Program-made: the position numbers and the translations under genes
Shown here: positions 11,800 through 24,960 of the stretch, piece after piece
How the letters are laid out: each line of letters starts with the position of its first letter
Position numbering within the stretch: position 1 is the stretch's first letter
Assembly: GCF_964340395.1 (NCBI RefSeq)
Contig: NC_135570.1
Span: forward strand, 16,745,322-16,809,321
Direction of reading: 5' to 3'
DNA length: 64,000 nt
DNA from: Glandiceps talaboti
Lineage: Eukaryota; Hemichordata; Enteropneusta; Spengelidae
Notes under the pieces: model-generated
Seen by the model: only the letters and a program-made list of their open reading frames with translations
The model's database searches: none
What the model was told of the DNA's origin: nothing

Positions 11800-13513
11800 G
11801 GGACCGGTCAGTTTCTTCGGCCTGGGGTGGGGCGGTGGATTTGTAGGGGGGGGGGGGTCATCCTATTTTTGAAATTGGCAGTAGGGGGGGGGGTCATGCT
11901 GTTTTGAAAATTGTGGATGGGGGGGGGTCATTGTGTTATAAATTGTGATGGAAGAAAAAATCCTTTCTACAATGGCATATAGCCTTGTCTGAATTCTTTA
12001 ATATTACTTATTAGTTCAAACATAACTATACATATACATATACATGTATTACCTAGCTACCACACTAGTTACAGAACATGTCATGTAAATGATTGGCTGT
12101 TTCACAATCAATGCTTCACTTATATTGCAGTTTGGGGCAAAAGTGAACTTGAAGGTTTCGTAATGGCAATTTTCATAGATAGTTTATAAATGAAGTTAAT
12201 CTAAATTGTTCTACTCGTCATGTTATTGACACTACAAATCACCACATCTCATCAGATTCCAGTTTCTATTATACACTAGGTATGACCACCTAAAGTTCTC
12301 TAACATACCGGTGACTTTATTATACATATATTAATGCCCCTATACTAATGTTACATGTCTACTTTATGTGATATAGGAAACTCATTTAAAACGTACATTT
12401 ACGTTAGCTTTTCGAAGCTTGGAAATATTACCTCAAAGGTTATGAATAACCTAAACATTGCCTTAGTATCTCAAGCAAAAAACTCCATATCTGCCAGGGG
12501 GGAAACCCCAAGGACTTCCTCACCCCCAGAGGTCACTCATGCATTCAACCAACAATCAGATGCACCAACAACCTTTTTACTGTCATAATGGTATTAAACT
12601 TTTCTTAAATATTTTCACCCTATTCTAATTTGAGATGATATTGTCTTTTCAAGATGTGAAATGTTTGCCAAGATAGTCTAAAATTGCCTTAATCTCCAAA
12701 TCTCCCCTACCAATGATACTACCATTAGATGTACTGACCTTTACTACATGTATATAATGATGCCATTTAACTTTTTAAGAACATATTTCAACCCTTAGTG
12801 TAAGTTATAAAGAATAGTTTCTGATACTTGCTGTCTTGTAAAGCATGGATTAAGTTATTGCTTGAAGGGTCTAAATAGCGTAAATATTGGCTATAAGAGT
12901 AAAAATCCTCCAGGGCTTCTAGAGGGAGACCCCTCAGACCCCCCACATGAGGTGGACATATCCCAGTCTCAAGCTCTCCCCCTCTTACTGTCAAGATGCT
13001 ATCAAAGTGTATTTCAAAAGTATTTCAACCCTATGTAGTTGTTTTTTACATGTTGGTGTTGTCTTGTAAGGCTTGGAAATTATTGTCTGAAAGGGTCTGA
13101 ATACAGTAGTCTCAAAATTGACTTTTCAGGGAAAAACCATCCAGGGCTTCTAGGGGGAGACCCCCTAGGACCCCCCCCCCCCATGAGGTGTACACATCCC
13201 AGTCTCCGGATCCCCCCTACCTCTTACTGTCAAGATCCTATCAAACTATATTTCAAAAATATTTCAACCTTATATAGTTGCTTTTTACATGTTGGTGCTT
13301 TCTTGTAAAGCTTGGAAATGATTTTCTAAAAATGTCTGAATAGTCTCAAAATTGACTTTTCAGAGTTAAAAACCTCCTGGGCTTCTATGGGGAGACCCCC
13401 TAGGACCACCCATTACAGCTGTACATATTCCCTTCTCAAAGCTTTCCCCCTACCTTTCACTGTCAAGATGCTATTAAAGCCCTTTTCAAATATATTTACC
13501 CTGTGTAGTCAAT
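10987..13513. repeat. Segmental tandem duplication, copy 1
   Basis: This 2,527-bp segment starts in the satellite at ACAGTAACTAAGATAAGC and ends inside the family A transposon at GTGTAGTCAAT. It is followed directly by a second copy starting with the same satellite sequence. The two copies are nearly identical in the transposon part, where homologous points lie 2,477 bp apart. They differ by about 50 bp of satellite units on the left. Confidence 0.9.
11800..13513. mobile_element. Harbinger-like family A, copy cut by the duplication
   Basis: The copy starts GGGACCGGTCAGTTTCT after a TAA (11797-11799) in the satellite. It continues colinearly with the full copy at 14279 but stops at the duplication junction, so its right end is missing. 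The interior holds diverged tandem units of about 230 bp: CTTGTAARGC blocks at about 12836, 13063 and 13302. Short open frames here occur identically in both copies and do not look like protein. Confidence 0.85.
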
Positions 13514-14278
13514 ACAGTAACTAAGATAAGCTACACCACCACCACAACTACTACCACTACCACAGTAACTAAAATAAGCTACATCACCACCACCACCACC
13601 ACCACCAAAGTAACTAAAATAAGCTACATCACAACACCACAACAACCACCACAGTAACTAAAATAAGCTGCATCAACACCATCACCAAAGTAACTAAAAT
13701 AAGCTACATCACAACACCACAACAACCACCACAGTAACTAAAATAAGCTGCATCAACACCACCACCACCAACACCACAGTAACTAAAATAAGTTATATCA
13801 CCACCACCAACACCACTACCACTACCACAGTAACTAAAATAAGCTACATCATCACCACCACCACCACCACTACCACTACCACAGTAACTAAAGTAAGCCA
13901 CACCAACACCAACACCACAGTAACTAAAATAAGCTACATCACCACCACCACCACAGTAACTAAAATAAGCTACATCACCACCACCACCACAGTAACTAAG
14001 ATAAGCTGCATCAACACCACCACCACCACTACCACTACCACAGTAACTAAAGTAAGCTACACCACCACCACCATAGTAACTAAAATAAGCTACACCACCA
14101 CCACCACAGTAACTAAAATAAGCTACACCACCACCACCACCACCACCACCACCAAAGTAACTAAAATAAGATACACCACCACACCACCACAGTAACTAGA
14201 ATAAGCTTCCACCACCATCACAACAACCACCAAAGTAACTAAAATAAGTTACATCACCACCACCACTAAAGTAACTAA
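13514..14278. repeat. Composite (ACC)n satellite, block 2
   Basis: Same core-plus-ACC structure as block 1. It is the duplicated copy of the satellite part of 10987-11799, slightly shorter through loss of units. Confidence 0.95.
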
Positions 14279-15988
14279 GGGACCGGTCAGTTTCTTCGGC
14301 CTGGGGTGGGGCGGTGGATTTGTAGGGGGGGGGGGTCATCCTATTTTTGAAATTGGCAGTAGGGGGGGGGGTCATGCTGTTTTGAAAATTGTGGATGGGG
14401 GGGGTCATTGTGTTATAAATTGTGATGGAAGAAAAAATCCTTTCTACAATGGCATATAGCCTTGTCTGAATTCTTTAATATTACTTATTAGTTCAAACAT
14501 AACTATACATATACATATACATGTATTACCTAGCTACCACACTAGTTACAGAACATGTCATGTAAATGATTGGCTGTTTCACAATCAATGCTTCACTTAT
14601 ATTGCAGTTTGGGGCAAAAGTGAACTTGAAGGTTTCGTAATGGCAATTTTCATAGATAGTTTATAAATGAAGTTAATCTAAATTGTTCTACTCGTCATGT
14701 TATTGACACTACAAATCACCACATCTCATCAGATTCCAGTTTCTATTATACACTAGGTATGACCACCTAAAGTTCTCTAACATACCGGTGACTTTATTAT
14801 ACATATATTAATGCCCCTATACTAATGTTACATGTCTACTTTATGTGATATAGGAAACTCATTTAAAACGTACATTTACGTTAGCTTTTCGAAGCTTGGA
14901 AATATTACCTCAAAGGTTATGAATAACCTAAACATTGCCTTAGGATCTCAAGCAAAAAACTCCATATCTGCCAGGGGGGAAACCCCAAGGACTTCCTCAC
15001 CCCCAGAGGTCACTCATGCATTCAACCAACAATCAGATGCACCAACAACCTTTTTACTGTCATAATGGTATTAAACTTTTCTTAAATATTTTCACCCTAT
15101 TCTAATTTGAGATGATATTGTCTTTTCAAGATGTGAAATGTTTGCCAAGATAGTCTAAAATTGCCTTAATCTCCAAATCTCCCCTACCAATGATACTACC
15201 ATTAGATGTGCTGACCTTTACTACATGTATATAATGATGCCATTTAACTTTTTAAGAACATATTTCAACCTTTAGTGTAAGTTATAAAGAATAGTTTCTG
15301 ATACTTGCTGTCTTGTAAAGCATGGATTAAGTTATTGCTTGAAGGGTCTAAATAGCGTAAATATTGGCTATAAGAGTAAAAATCCTCCAGGGCTTCTAGA
15401 GGGAGACCCCTCAGACCCCCCGCATGAGGTGGACATATCCCAGTCTCAAGCTCTCCCCCTCTTACTGTCAAGATGCTATCAAAGTGTATTTCAAAAGTAT
15501 TTCAACCCTATGTAGTTGTTTTTTACATGTTGGTGTTGTCTTGTAAGGCTTGGAAATTATTGTCTGAAAGGGTCTGAATACAGTAGTCTCAAAATTGACT
15601 TTTCAGGGAAAAACCCTCCAGGGCTTCTAGGGGGAGACCCCCTAGGACCCCCCCCCCATGAGGTGTACACATCCCAGTCTCCGGATCCCCCCTACCTCTT
15701 ACTGTCAAGATCCTATCAAACTATATTTCAAAAATATTTCAACCTTATATAGTTGCTTTTTACATGTTGGTGCTTTCTTGTAAAGCTTGGAAATGATTTT
15801 CTAAAAATGTCTGAATAGTCTCAAAATTGACTTTTCAGAGTTAAAAACCTCCTGGGCTTCTATGGGGAGACCCCCTAGGACCACCCATTACAGCTGTACA
15901 TATTCCCTTCTCAAAGCTTTCCCCCTACCTTTCACTGTCAAGATGCTATTAAAGCCCTTTTCAAATATATTTACCCTGTGTAGTCAAT
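13514..15988. repeat. Segmental tandem duplication, copy 2
   Basis: Second copy (2,475 bp) of the segment beginning at 10987. After GTGTAGTCAAT (15978-15988) the sequence runs on into the rest of the transposon, which copy 1 lacks. Copy 2 therefore keeps the original right-hand junction. Confidence 0.9.
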
Positions 15989-16249
15989 AATTATAATTAT
16001 GATAGTGCTGACCCGGGATCTTATAAAGTAGATGCAAGACAGCCAAGCAGTCACGATCAAAAAATACCTGTCACTCATGCGAATATCATATATGGGGGGG
16101 TCATCATGTTTTAGAATTAAGTGATGGGGGGGGGTCAGCCTGTTTTGGGTTTTACAGATGGGGGGGGGGGGGTCAGTGACTTTTTGTCAGCCTGATTTAA
16201 GAATCCACCGACCCCTCCCCCCCCCAGGCTGGAGAAACTGACCGGTCCC
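14279..16249. mobile_element. Harbinger-like family A, full-length non-autonomous element
   Basis: The termini GGGACCGGTCAGTTTCT (left) and its inverse at the right end (about 16233-16249) are flanked by TAA (14276-14278 and 16250-16252). Removing the element and one TAA restores the satellite core GTAACTAAAATAAG exactly, which fixes both boundaries and the 3-bp target duplication. Long G-runs with GGTCA motifs sit just inside both ends. There is no transposase. The interior is AT-rich with diverged repeats of about 230 bp. Superfamily PIF/Harbinger is inferred from the TIR and target site. Confidence 0.85.
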
Positions 16250-19200
16250 TAAAATAAGCTACATCACCACCACCAACACCACCACAGTAACTAGAATAAG
16301 CTACATCACCACCACCACCAAAGTAACTAAAATAAGCTACATCACCACCACCACCAAAGTAACTAAAATAAGCTACATCACCACCACCAACACCACCACA
16401 GTAACTAAAATAAGCTGCATCAACACCATCACCACAGTAACTAAAATAAGCTACATCATCATCACCACCAACACCACCACAGTAACTAAAATAAGCTACA
16501 TCATCATCACCACCAACACCACCACAGTAACTAAAATAAGCTACATCATCACCACCACCAACACCACCACAGTAACTAAAATAAGCTGCATCAACACCAA
16601 CACCACAGTAACTAAAATAAGCTACATCACCACCACCACCATAGTAACTAGAATAAGCTACATCACCACCACCACCAAAGTAACTAAAATAAGCTACATC
16701 ACCACCACCACCACCACCAGCACCACCACAGTAACTAAAGTAAACTACATCACCACCATCATCACCACCACAGGAACTAAAATAAGCTACATCACCACCA
16801 CCACCATAGTAACTAGAATAAGCTACATCACAACCACCACCACCACCATAGTAACTAAAATAAGCTACATCACCACCACCACCATAGTAACTAGAATAAG
16901 CTACATCACAACCACCACCATAGTAACTAGAATAAGCTACATCACAACCACCACCACCATCATAGTAACTAAAATAAGCTACATCACCACCACCACCATA
17001 GTAACTAGAATAATCTACATCGACAACACCACCAACACCAACTAAAATAAGCTACATCACCACCACCACCACCACCACAGTAACTACAATAAACTAAAGC
17101 ATCACCACCACCACCAGCACCACAGTAAATAAAATGAGCTACCTCACCACCACCACCACCACCACAGTAAATAAAATAAGCTACCTCACCACCACCACCA
17201 TAGTAACTAAAATAAGCATCACCACTTCAACCACCACCAAAGTAACTAAAATAAGCTACATCACCACCACCAACACCAACACCAACACCACCACAGTAAT
17301 TAAAATAAGCTACATCATCACCACCACCACCACCACCACCACAGTAACTACAATAAGCTACATCACCACCACCACCACCACCACCACAGTAACTAAAATA
17401 AGCTACATCACCACCACCACCACCACAGTAACTAAAATAAGCTACATCATCACCACCACCACCACCACCACAGTAACTAAAATAAGCTACATCACCACCA
17501 CCACCACCACCACCACCACAGTAACTAAAATAAGCTACATCATCACAACCACCACCACCACCACCACAGTAACTAAAATAAGCTACATCATCATCACCAC
17601 CACCACCACCAGAGTAACTACAATAAGCTACATCACCACCACCACCACCATCACCAAAGTAACTAAAATAAGCTACATCACCACCATGACAACAACCACC
17701 AAAGTAACTAAAATAAGCTACATCACCACCACCATCACCACCAAAGTAACTAAAATAAGCTATATCACCACCACCACAACCATAGTAACTAAAATAAGCT
17801 ACATCACCACCACCACAGTAACTAAAATAAGCTATATCACCACCACCACCACCACCAGCACCACCACAGTAACTAAAATAAGCTACACCACCACCACCAC
17901 AGTAACTAAAATAAGCTACATCACCACCACCACAGTAACTAAAATAAGATGCATCACCACCACCACCACAGTAACTAAAATAAGCTACATCATCACCACC
18001 ACCACCACACTAACTAAAATAAGCTACATCACCACCACCATCAACACCACAGTAACTAAAATAAGCTATATCACCACCACCACCACCACAGTAACTGAAA
18101 TAAGCTACATCACCACCACCACAGTAACTAAAATAAGCTACATCACCACCACCACAGTAACTAAAATAAGATGCATCACCACCACCACCACAGTAACTAA
18201 AATAAGCTACATCACCACCACAACCACAGTAACTAAAATAAGCTACATCACCACCACCACCACAGTAACTAAAATAAGCTACATCACCACCACCACAGTA
18301 ACTAAAATAAGCTATACCACCACCAACACCACCACAGTAACTAAAATAAGCTACATCACCACCACCACAGTAACTAAAATAAGCTACATCACCACCACCA
18401 TCACCACCACAGTAACTAAAATAAGCTACATCACCACCACCACCACCACCACAGTAACTAGAATAAGCTACATCACCACCACCACAGTAACTAAAATAAG
18501 CTACATCACCACCACCACCACCACCACAGTAACTAAAATAAGCTACATCACCACCACCACAGTAACTAAAATAAGCTATATCACCACCACCACAGTAACT
18601 AGAATAAGCTACATCACCACCACCACCACCACCAGCACCACCACAGTAACTAAAGTAAGCTACACCACCACCACCATAGTAACTAGAATAAGGTACATCA
18701 CCACCACCACCACAACCACAGTAACTAAAATAAGCTATATCACCACCACCACCACCACAGTAACTAAAATAAGCTACATCACCACCACCACCACAGTAAC
18801 TAAAATAAGCTACATCACCACCAAAGTTAATAAAATATGCTGCATCACCACCACCACCACCACCACCACCACAGTAACTAAAATAAGCTGCATCACCACC
18901 ACCACAGTAACTAAAATAAGCTATATCACCACCACCACAACCACAGTAACTAAAATAAGCTATATCACCACCACCACAGTAACTAAAATAAGCTATATCA
19001 CCACCACCACAACCACAGTAACTAAAATAAGCTATATCACCACCACCACAACCACAGTAACTAAAATAAGCTATATCACCACCACCACAACCACAGTAAC
19101 TAGAATAAGCTACATCACCACCACCACAGTAACTAGAATAAGCTACATCACCACCACCACCACCACCGCCACAGTAACAAAAATAAGCTACATCACCACC

Positions 19201-22200
19201 ACCACCACCAACACAACCATAACTAAAATAAGCTACATCACCACCACCACCACCACCAAAGTAACTAAAATAAGCTGCATCACCACCACCACCACAATAA
19301 CTAAAATAAGCTACATCACCACCACCACCACCACCACCACTACTACTACACAGTAACTAAAGTAAGCCACACCACCACCACCACCACCACAGTAACTAAA
19401 ATAAGCTACATCACCACCATCACCAAAGTAACTAAAATAAGCTACATCATCACCACACCACCGTAACCAAAATAAGCTACATCACAACCACCACCACCAA
19501 CACCACAGTAACTAAAATAAGCTGCATCACCACCACCAACACCACCACCACTATCAGAGTAACTAAAATGAGCTACATCACCACCACCATCAACACCACA
19601 GTAACTAAAATAAGCTACACCGTACCACAGTAACTAAAATAAGCTGCATCACCACCACCAACACCACCACCACTATCAGAGTAACTAAAATGAGCTACAT
19701 CACCACCACCATCAACACCACAGTAACTAAAATGAGCTACATCACCACCACCATCAACACCACAGTAACTAAAATAAGCTACACCGTACCACAGTAACTA
19801 AAATAAGCTGCATCACCACCACCAACACCACCACCACTATCAGAGTAACTAAAATGAGCTACATCACCACCACCATCAACACCACAGTAACTAAAATGAG
19901 CTACATCACCACCACCATCAACACCACAGTAACTAAAATAAGCTACATCACCACCACCACCACCACCACCACAGTAACTGAAATAAGCTACATCACCACC
20001 ACCACCACCACCACACTAACTAAAATAAGCTACATCACCTCCACCACCACAGTAACTAAAATAAGCTACATCATCACCACCACCACCACCACCACCACAC
20101 TAACTTAAATAAGCTACACAACACCACCACCACCACCACCACAATAACTAAAATAAGCTGCATCACCACCATCACCAAAGTAACTAAAATAAGCTACATC
20201 ACCACCACACCACCGTAACTAAAATAAGCTACATCACAACCACCAACACCAACACCACAGTAACTAAAATAAGCTGCATCACCACCAACACCACCACCAC
20301 TATCAGAGTAACTAAAATGAGCTACATCACCACCACCATCAACACCACAGTAACTAAAATAAGCTACACCGTACCACAGTAACTAAAATAAGCTACATCA
20401 CCACCACCACCACCACCACCACCACACTAACTAAAATAAGCTACATCACCACCACCATCAACACCACAGTAACTGAAATAAGCTACACCACAGTAACTTA
20501 AATAAGCTACATCACCACCACCACCACCACACTAACTAAAATAAGCTACATCACTGCCACCACCACAGTAACTAAAATAAGCTACATCATCATCACCACC
20601 ACCACCACCACCACCACCACCACAGTAACTAAAATAAGCTACATCACTGCCACCACCACCGCCACCACCACCACAGTAACTAAAATAAGCTATATCACCA
20701 CCATCACCACCACAATAACTACAATAAGCTACATCACCACCACCACCACCAAATTAACTACAATATGCTGCATCATCACCACCACCACTACCACCATTAC
20801 CACCAAAGTAACTAAAATAAGATACATCACCACCACCACAGTATCTAGAATAAGCTACATCATCACCATCACAACAACAACCAAAGTAACTAAAATAAGC
20901 TACATCACCACCACCATCACCACCACAATAACTACAATAAGCTACATCACCACCACCACCACCAAAGTAACTACAATATGCTGCATCATCACCACCACCA
21001 CTACCACCACCACCATTACCACCAAAGTAACTAAAATAAGCTACATCATCACCACCACCACCACCACAGGAACTAAAATAAGCTACATCACCACCATCAC
21101 CACAGCAACTAAAATAAGCAACACCACAGTAACTAAAATAAGCTACATCACCACCACCACCACACTAACTAAAATAAGCTACATCACCACCACCATCAAC
21201 ACCACAGTAACTGAAATAAGCTACACCACAGTAACTAAAATAAGCTACATCACCACCACCACCACCACCACCACACTAACTAAAATAAGCTACATCACCT
21301 CCACCACCACAGTAACTAAAATAAGCTACATCATCACCACCACCACCACCACAGTAACTAAAATAAGCTACACAACACCACCACCACCACCACCACAATA
21401 ACTAAAATAAGCTGCATCACCACCATCACCAAAGTAACTAAAATAAGCTACATCACCACCACACCACCGTAACTAAAATAAGCTACATCACAACCACCAC
21501 CACCAACACCACAGTAACTAAAATAAGCTGCATCACCACCAACACCACCACCACTATCAGAGTAACTAAAATGAGCTACATCACCACCACCATCAACACC
21601 ACAGTAACTAAAATAAGCTACACCACAGTAACTAAAATAAGCTACATCATCACCACCACCACCACCACCACCACCACACTAACTAAAATAAGCTACATCA
21701 CCACCACCATCAACACCACAGTAACTGAAATAAGCTACACCACAGTAACTAAAATAAGCTGCATCACCACCATCACCAAAGTAACTAAAATAAGCTACAT
21801 CACCACCACACCACCGTAACTAAAATAAGCTACATCACAACCACCACCACCAACACCACAGTAACTAAAATAAGCTGCATCACCACCAACACCACCACCA
21901 CTATCAGAGTGACTAAAATGAGCTACATCACCACCACCATCAACACCACAGTAACTAAAATAAGCTACACCGTACCACAGTAACTAAAATAAGCTACATC
22001 ATCACCACCACCACCACACTAACTAAAATAAGCTACATCACCACCACCATCAACACCACAGTAACTGAAATAAGCTACACCACAGTAACTAAAATAAGCT
22101 ACATCACCACCACCACCACACTAACTAAAATAAGCTACATCACTGCCACCACCACAGTAACTAAAATAAGCTACATCATCATCACCACCACCACCACCAC

Positions 22201-24555
22201 CACCACAGTAACTAAAATAAGCTACATCACTGCCACCACCACCACCACCACCACCACAACTACAGTAACTAAAATCAGCTGAATCACCGCCGCCACCACC
22301 ACAGTAACTAAAATAAGCTACATCACCACCACCACCACCAAAGTAACTACAATATGCTGCATCATCACCACCACCACTACCACCACCACCATCACCACCA
22401 AAGTAACTAAAATAAGCTACATCACCACCACCACAGTAACTAAAATAAGCTACATCACCACCACCACAGTAACTAGAATAAGATGCATCACCACCACCAC
22501 CACAGTAACTAAAATAAGCTACATCATCACCACCACAGTAACTAGAATAAGGTACATCACCACCACCAACACCACCACCAACACCACCACCACCAAAGGA
22601 ACTAAAATAAGCTACATCACCACCATCACCACAGCAACTAAAATAATCTACATCGACAACACCACCACCACCACCACCACAGTAACTAAAATAAGCTACA
22701 TCATCATCACCACCACCACCACCACAGTAACTAAAATAAGCTACATCACCACCACCACCACCAAAGTAACTACAATATGCTGCATCATCACCACCACCAC
22801 TACCACCACCACCATTACCACCAAAGTAACTAAAATAAGCTACATCATCACCACCACCACCACCACAGGAACTAAAATAAGCTACATCACCACCATCACC
22901 ACAGCAACTAAAATAAGCAACACCACAGTAACTAAAATAAGCTACATCACCACCACCACCACACTAACTAAAATAAGCTACATCACCACCACCATCAACA
23001 CCACAGTAACTGAAATAAGCTACACCACAGTAACTAAAATAAGCTACATCACCACCACCACCACCACCACCACACTAACTAAAATAAGCTACATCACCTC
23101 CACCACCACAGTAACTAAAATAAGCTACATCATCACCACCACCACCACAGTAACTAAAATAAGCTACACAACACCACCACCACCACCACCACAATAACTA
23201 AAATAAGCTGCATCACCACCATCACCAAAGTAACTAAAATAAGCTACATCACCACCACACCACCGTAACTAAAATAAGCTACATCACAACCACCACCACC
23301 AACACCACAGTAACTAAAATAAGCTGCATCACCACCAACACCACCACCACTATCAGAGTAACTAAAATGAGCTACATCACCACCACCATCAACACCACAG
23401 TAACTAAAATAAGCTACACCACAGTAACTAAAATAAGCTACATCATCACCACCACCACCACCACCACCACCACACTAACTAAAATAAGCTACATCACCAC
23501 CACCATCAACACCACAGTAACTGAAATAAGCTACACCACAGTAACTAAAATAAGCTGCATCACCACCATCACCAAAGTAACTAAAATAAGCTACATCACC
23601 ACCACACCACCGTAACTAAAATAAGCTACATCACAACCACCACCACCAACACCACAGTAACTAAAATAAGCTGCATCACCACCAACACCACCACCACTAT
23701 CAGAGTGACTAAAATGAGCTACATCACCACCACCATCAACACCACAGTAACTAAAATAAGCTACACCGTACCACAGTAACTAAAATAAGCTACATCATCA
23801 CCACCACCACCACACTAACTAAAATAAGCTACATCACCACCACCATCAACACCACAGTAACTGAAATAAGCTACACCACAGTAACTAAAATAAGCTACAT
23901 CACCACCACCACCACACTAACTAAAATAAGCTACATCACTGCCACCACCACAGTAACTAAAATAAGCTACATCATCATCACCACCACCACCACCACCACC
24001 ACAGTAACTAAAATAAGCTACATCACTGCCACCACCACCACCACCACCACAACTACAGTAACTAAAATCAGCTGAATCACCGCCACCACCACCACAGTAA
24101 CTAAAATAAGCTACATCACCACCACCACCACCAAAGTAACTACAATATGCTGCATCATCACCACCACCACTACCACCACCACCATCACCACCAAAGTAAC
24201 TAAAATAAGCTACATCACCACCACCACAGTAACTAGAATAAGGTACATCACCACCACCAACACCACCACCAACACCACCACCACCACAGGAACTAAAATA
24301 AGCTACATCACCACCATCACCACAGCAACTAAAATAATCTACATCGACAACACCACCACCACCACCACCACAGTAACTAAAATAAGCTATATCACCACCA
24401 CCACCACCACCACCACAGTAACTAAAATAAGCTACATCACCACCACCACCACAGTAACTAAAATAAGCTACATCACCACCACCACCACCACCACCACCAC
24501 AGTAACTAAAATAAGCTACATCATCATCACCACCACAGTAACTAAAATAAGCTGT
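16250..24555. repeat. Composite (ACC)n satellite, block 3 (8.3 kb)
   Basis: The largest block of the family. The core GTAACTAAAATAAGCTAC plus ACC runs continues to 24555 and then stops abruptly at the Penelope-like fragment. The first half (about 16.25-19.4 kb) is fairly uniform. The second half carries irregular units (CACCGTACCACAG, TATCAGAGTAACTAAAATGA, AGCAACACCAC) that recur in the same order, which reveals higher-order duplication. An uninterrupted Thr-rich frame of 740 codons lies at 17134-19356 and is judged a by-product of triplet expansion. Confidence 0.95.
20940..24530. repeat. Higher-order repeat, two copies of about 1.8 kb
   Basis: The same ordered series of irregular satellite units appears at about 20940-22738 and 22739-24530. 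Landmarks include AATAAGCAACACCACAG (about 21112 and 22911), the 82-codon frame at 21571 repeated at 23367, and CAGCTGAATCACCGCC (about 22277 and 24070). Spacing is 1,793-1,799 bp. This points to unequal exchange of a large block rather than slippage. Confidence 0.85.
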
Positions 24556-24670
24556 ATTAGTTCTAGAGATAGACTCAGTCCAACTAAGATAATTGAAGTG
24601 AAAAGAAGTGGGTGGGAGTACATCTAAATGTCTCGACCAGTCACTATAATCTTCTGATGATCTTTATTAA

Positions 24671-24712
24671 AACCGACGTTTCGGCAATGCAACAGTTGCC
24701 TTCTTCAGGGTC
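24671..24712 (-). ncRNA. Hammerhead-ribozyme-like motif in Penelope-like 3' region
   Basis: The minus strand reads GACC, then CTGAAGA, a GGCAA...TTGCC stem with an 8-nt loop, GAAAC, GTC and GGTT. These match the hammerhead core CUGANGA / GAAA / GUC, with stem I formed by GACC:GGTT. Stem III would be only AC:GU with no loop, so folding would need two molecules or two tandem copies, as proposed for minimal hammerheads in Penelope-like elements. One extra A between the core and stem II weakens the fit. Activity is unproven. Confidence 0.45.
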
Positions 24713-24960
24713 AAACTAATAGATATAAAATGGATAACAACGAAAGTCACAAAATGCTGAAAATGAATACAGAATAAAAGCGTTGGAATAAAATGCTACA
24801 GATATGGAAGTAAAATATGACTACAGGGTGAAAAGATCTCACTAAACCTCGGAGGTACGGTCAATACCCTTGGGTGACAGTGTGTCTAAATTGTTGATGT
24901 ACGAGAGTTCGTGCTGTCTTCTGACCTTTGTGTTAGCAGTACGCATCTTACATAAACAGC

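Noticed and set aside
12355-12588. 77-codon frame repeated at 14832-15065
   Set aside because: Both copies lie inside the duplicated transposon. Identity reflects the recent duplication, not coding constraint.
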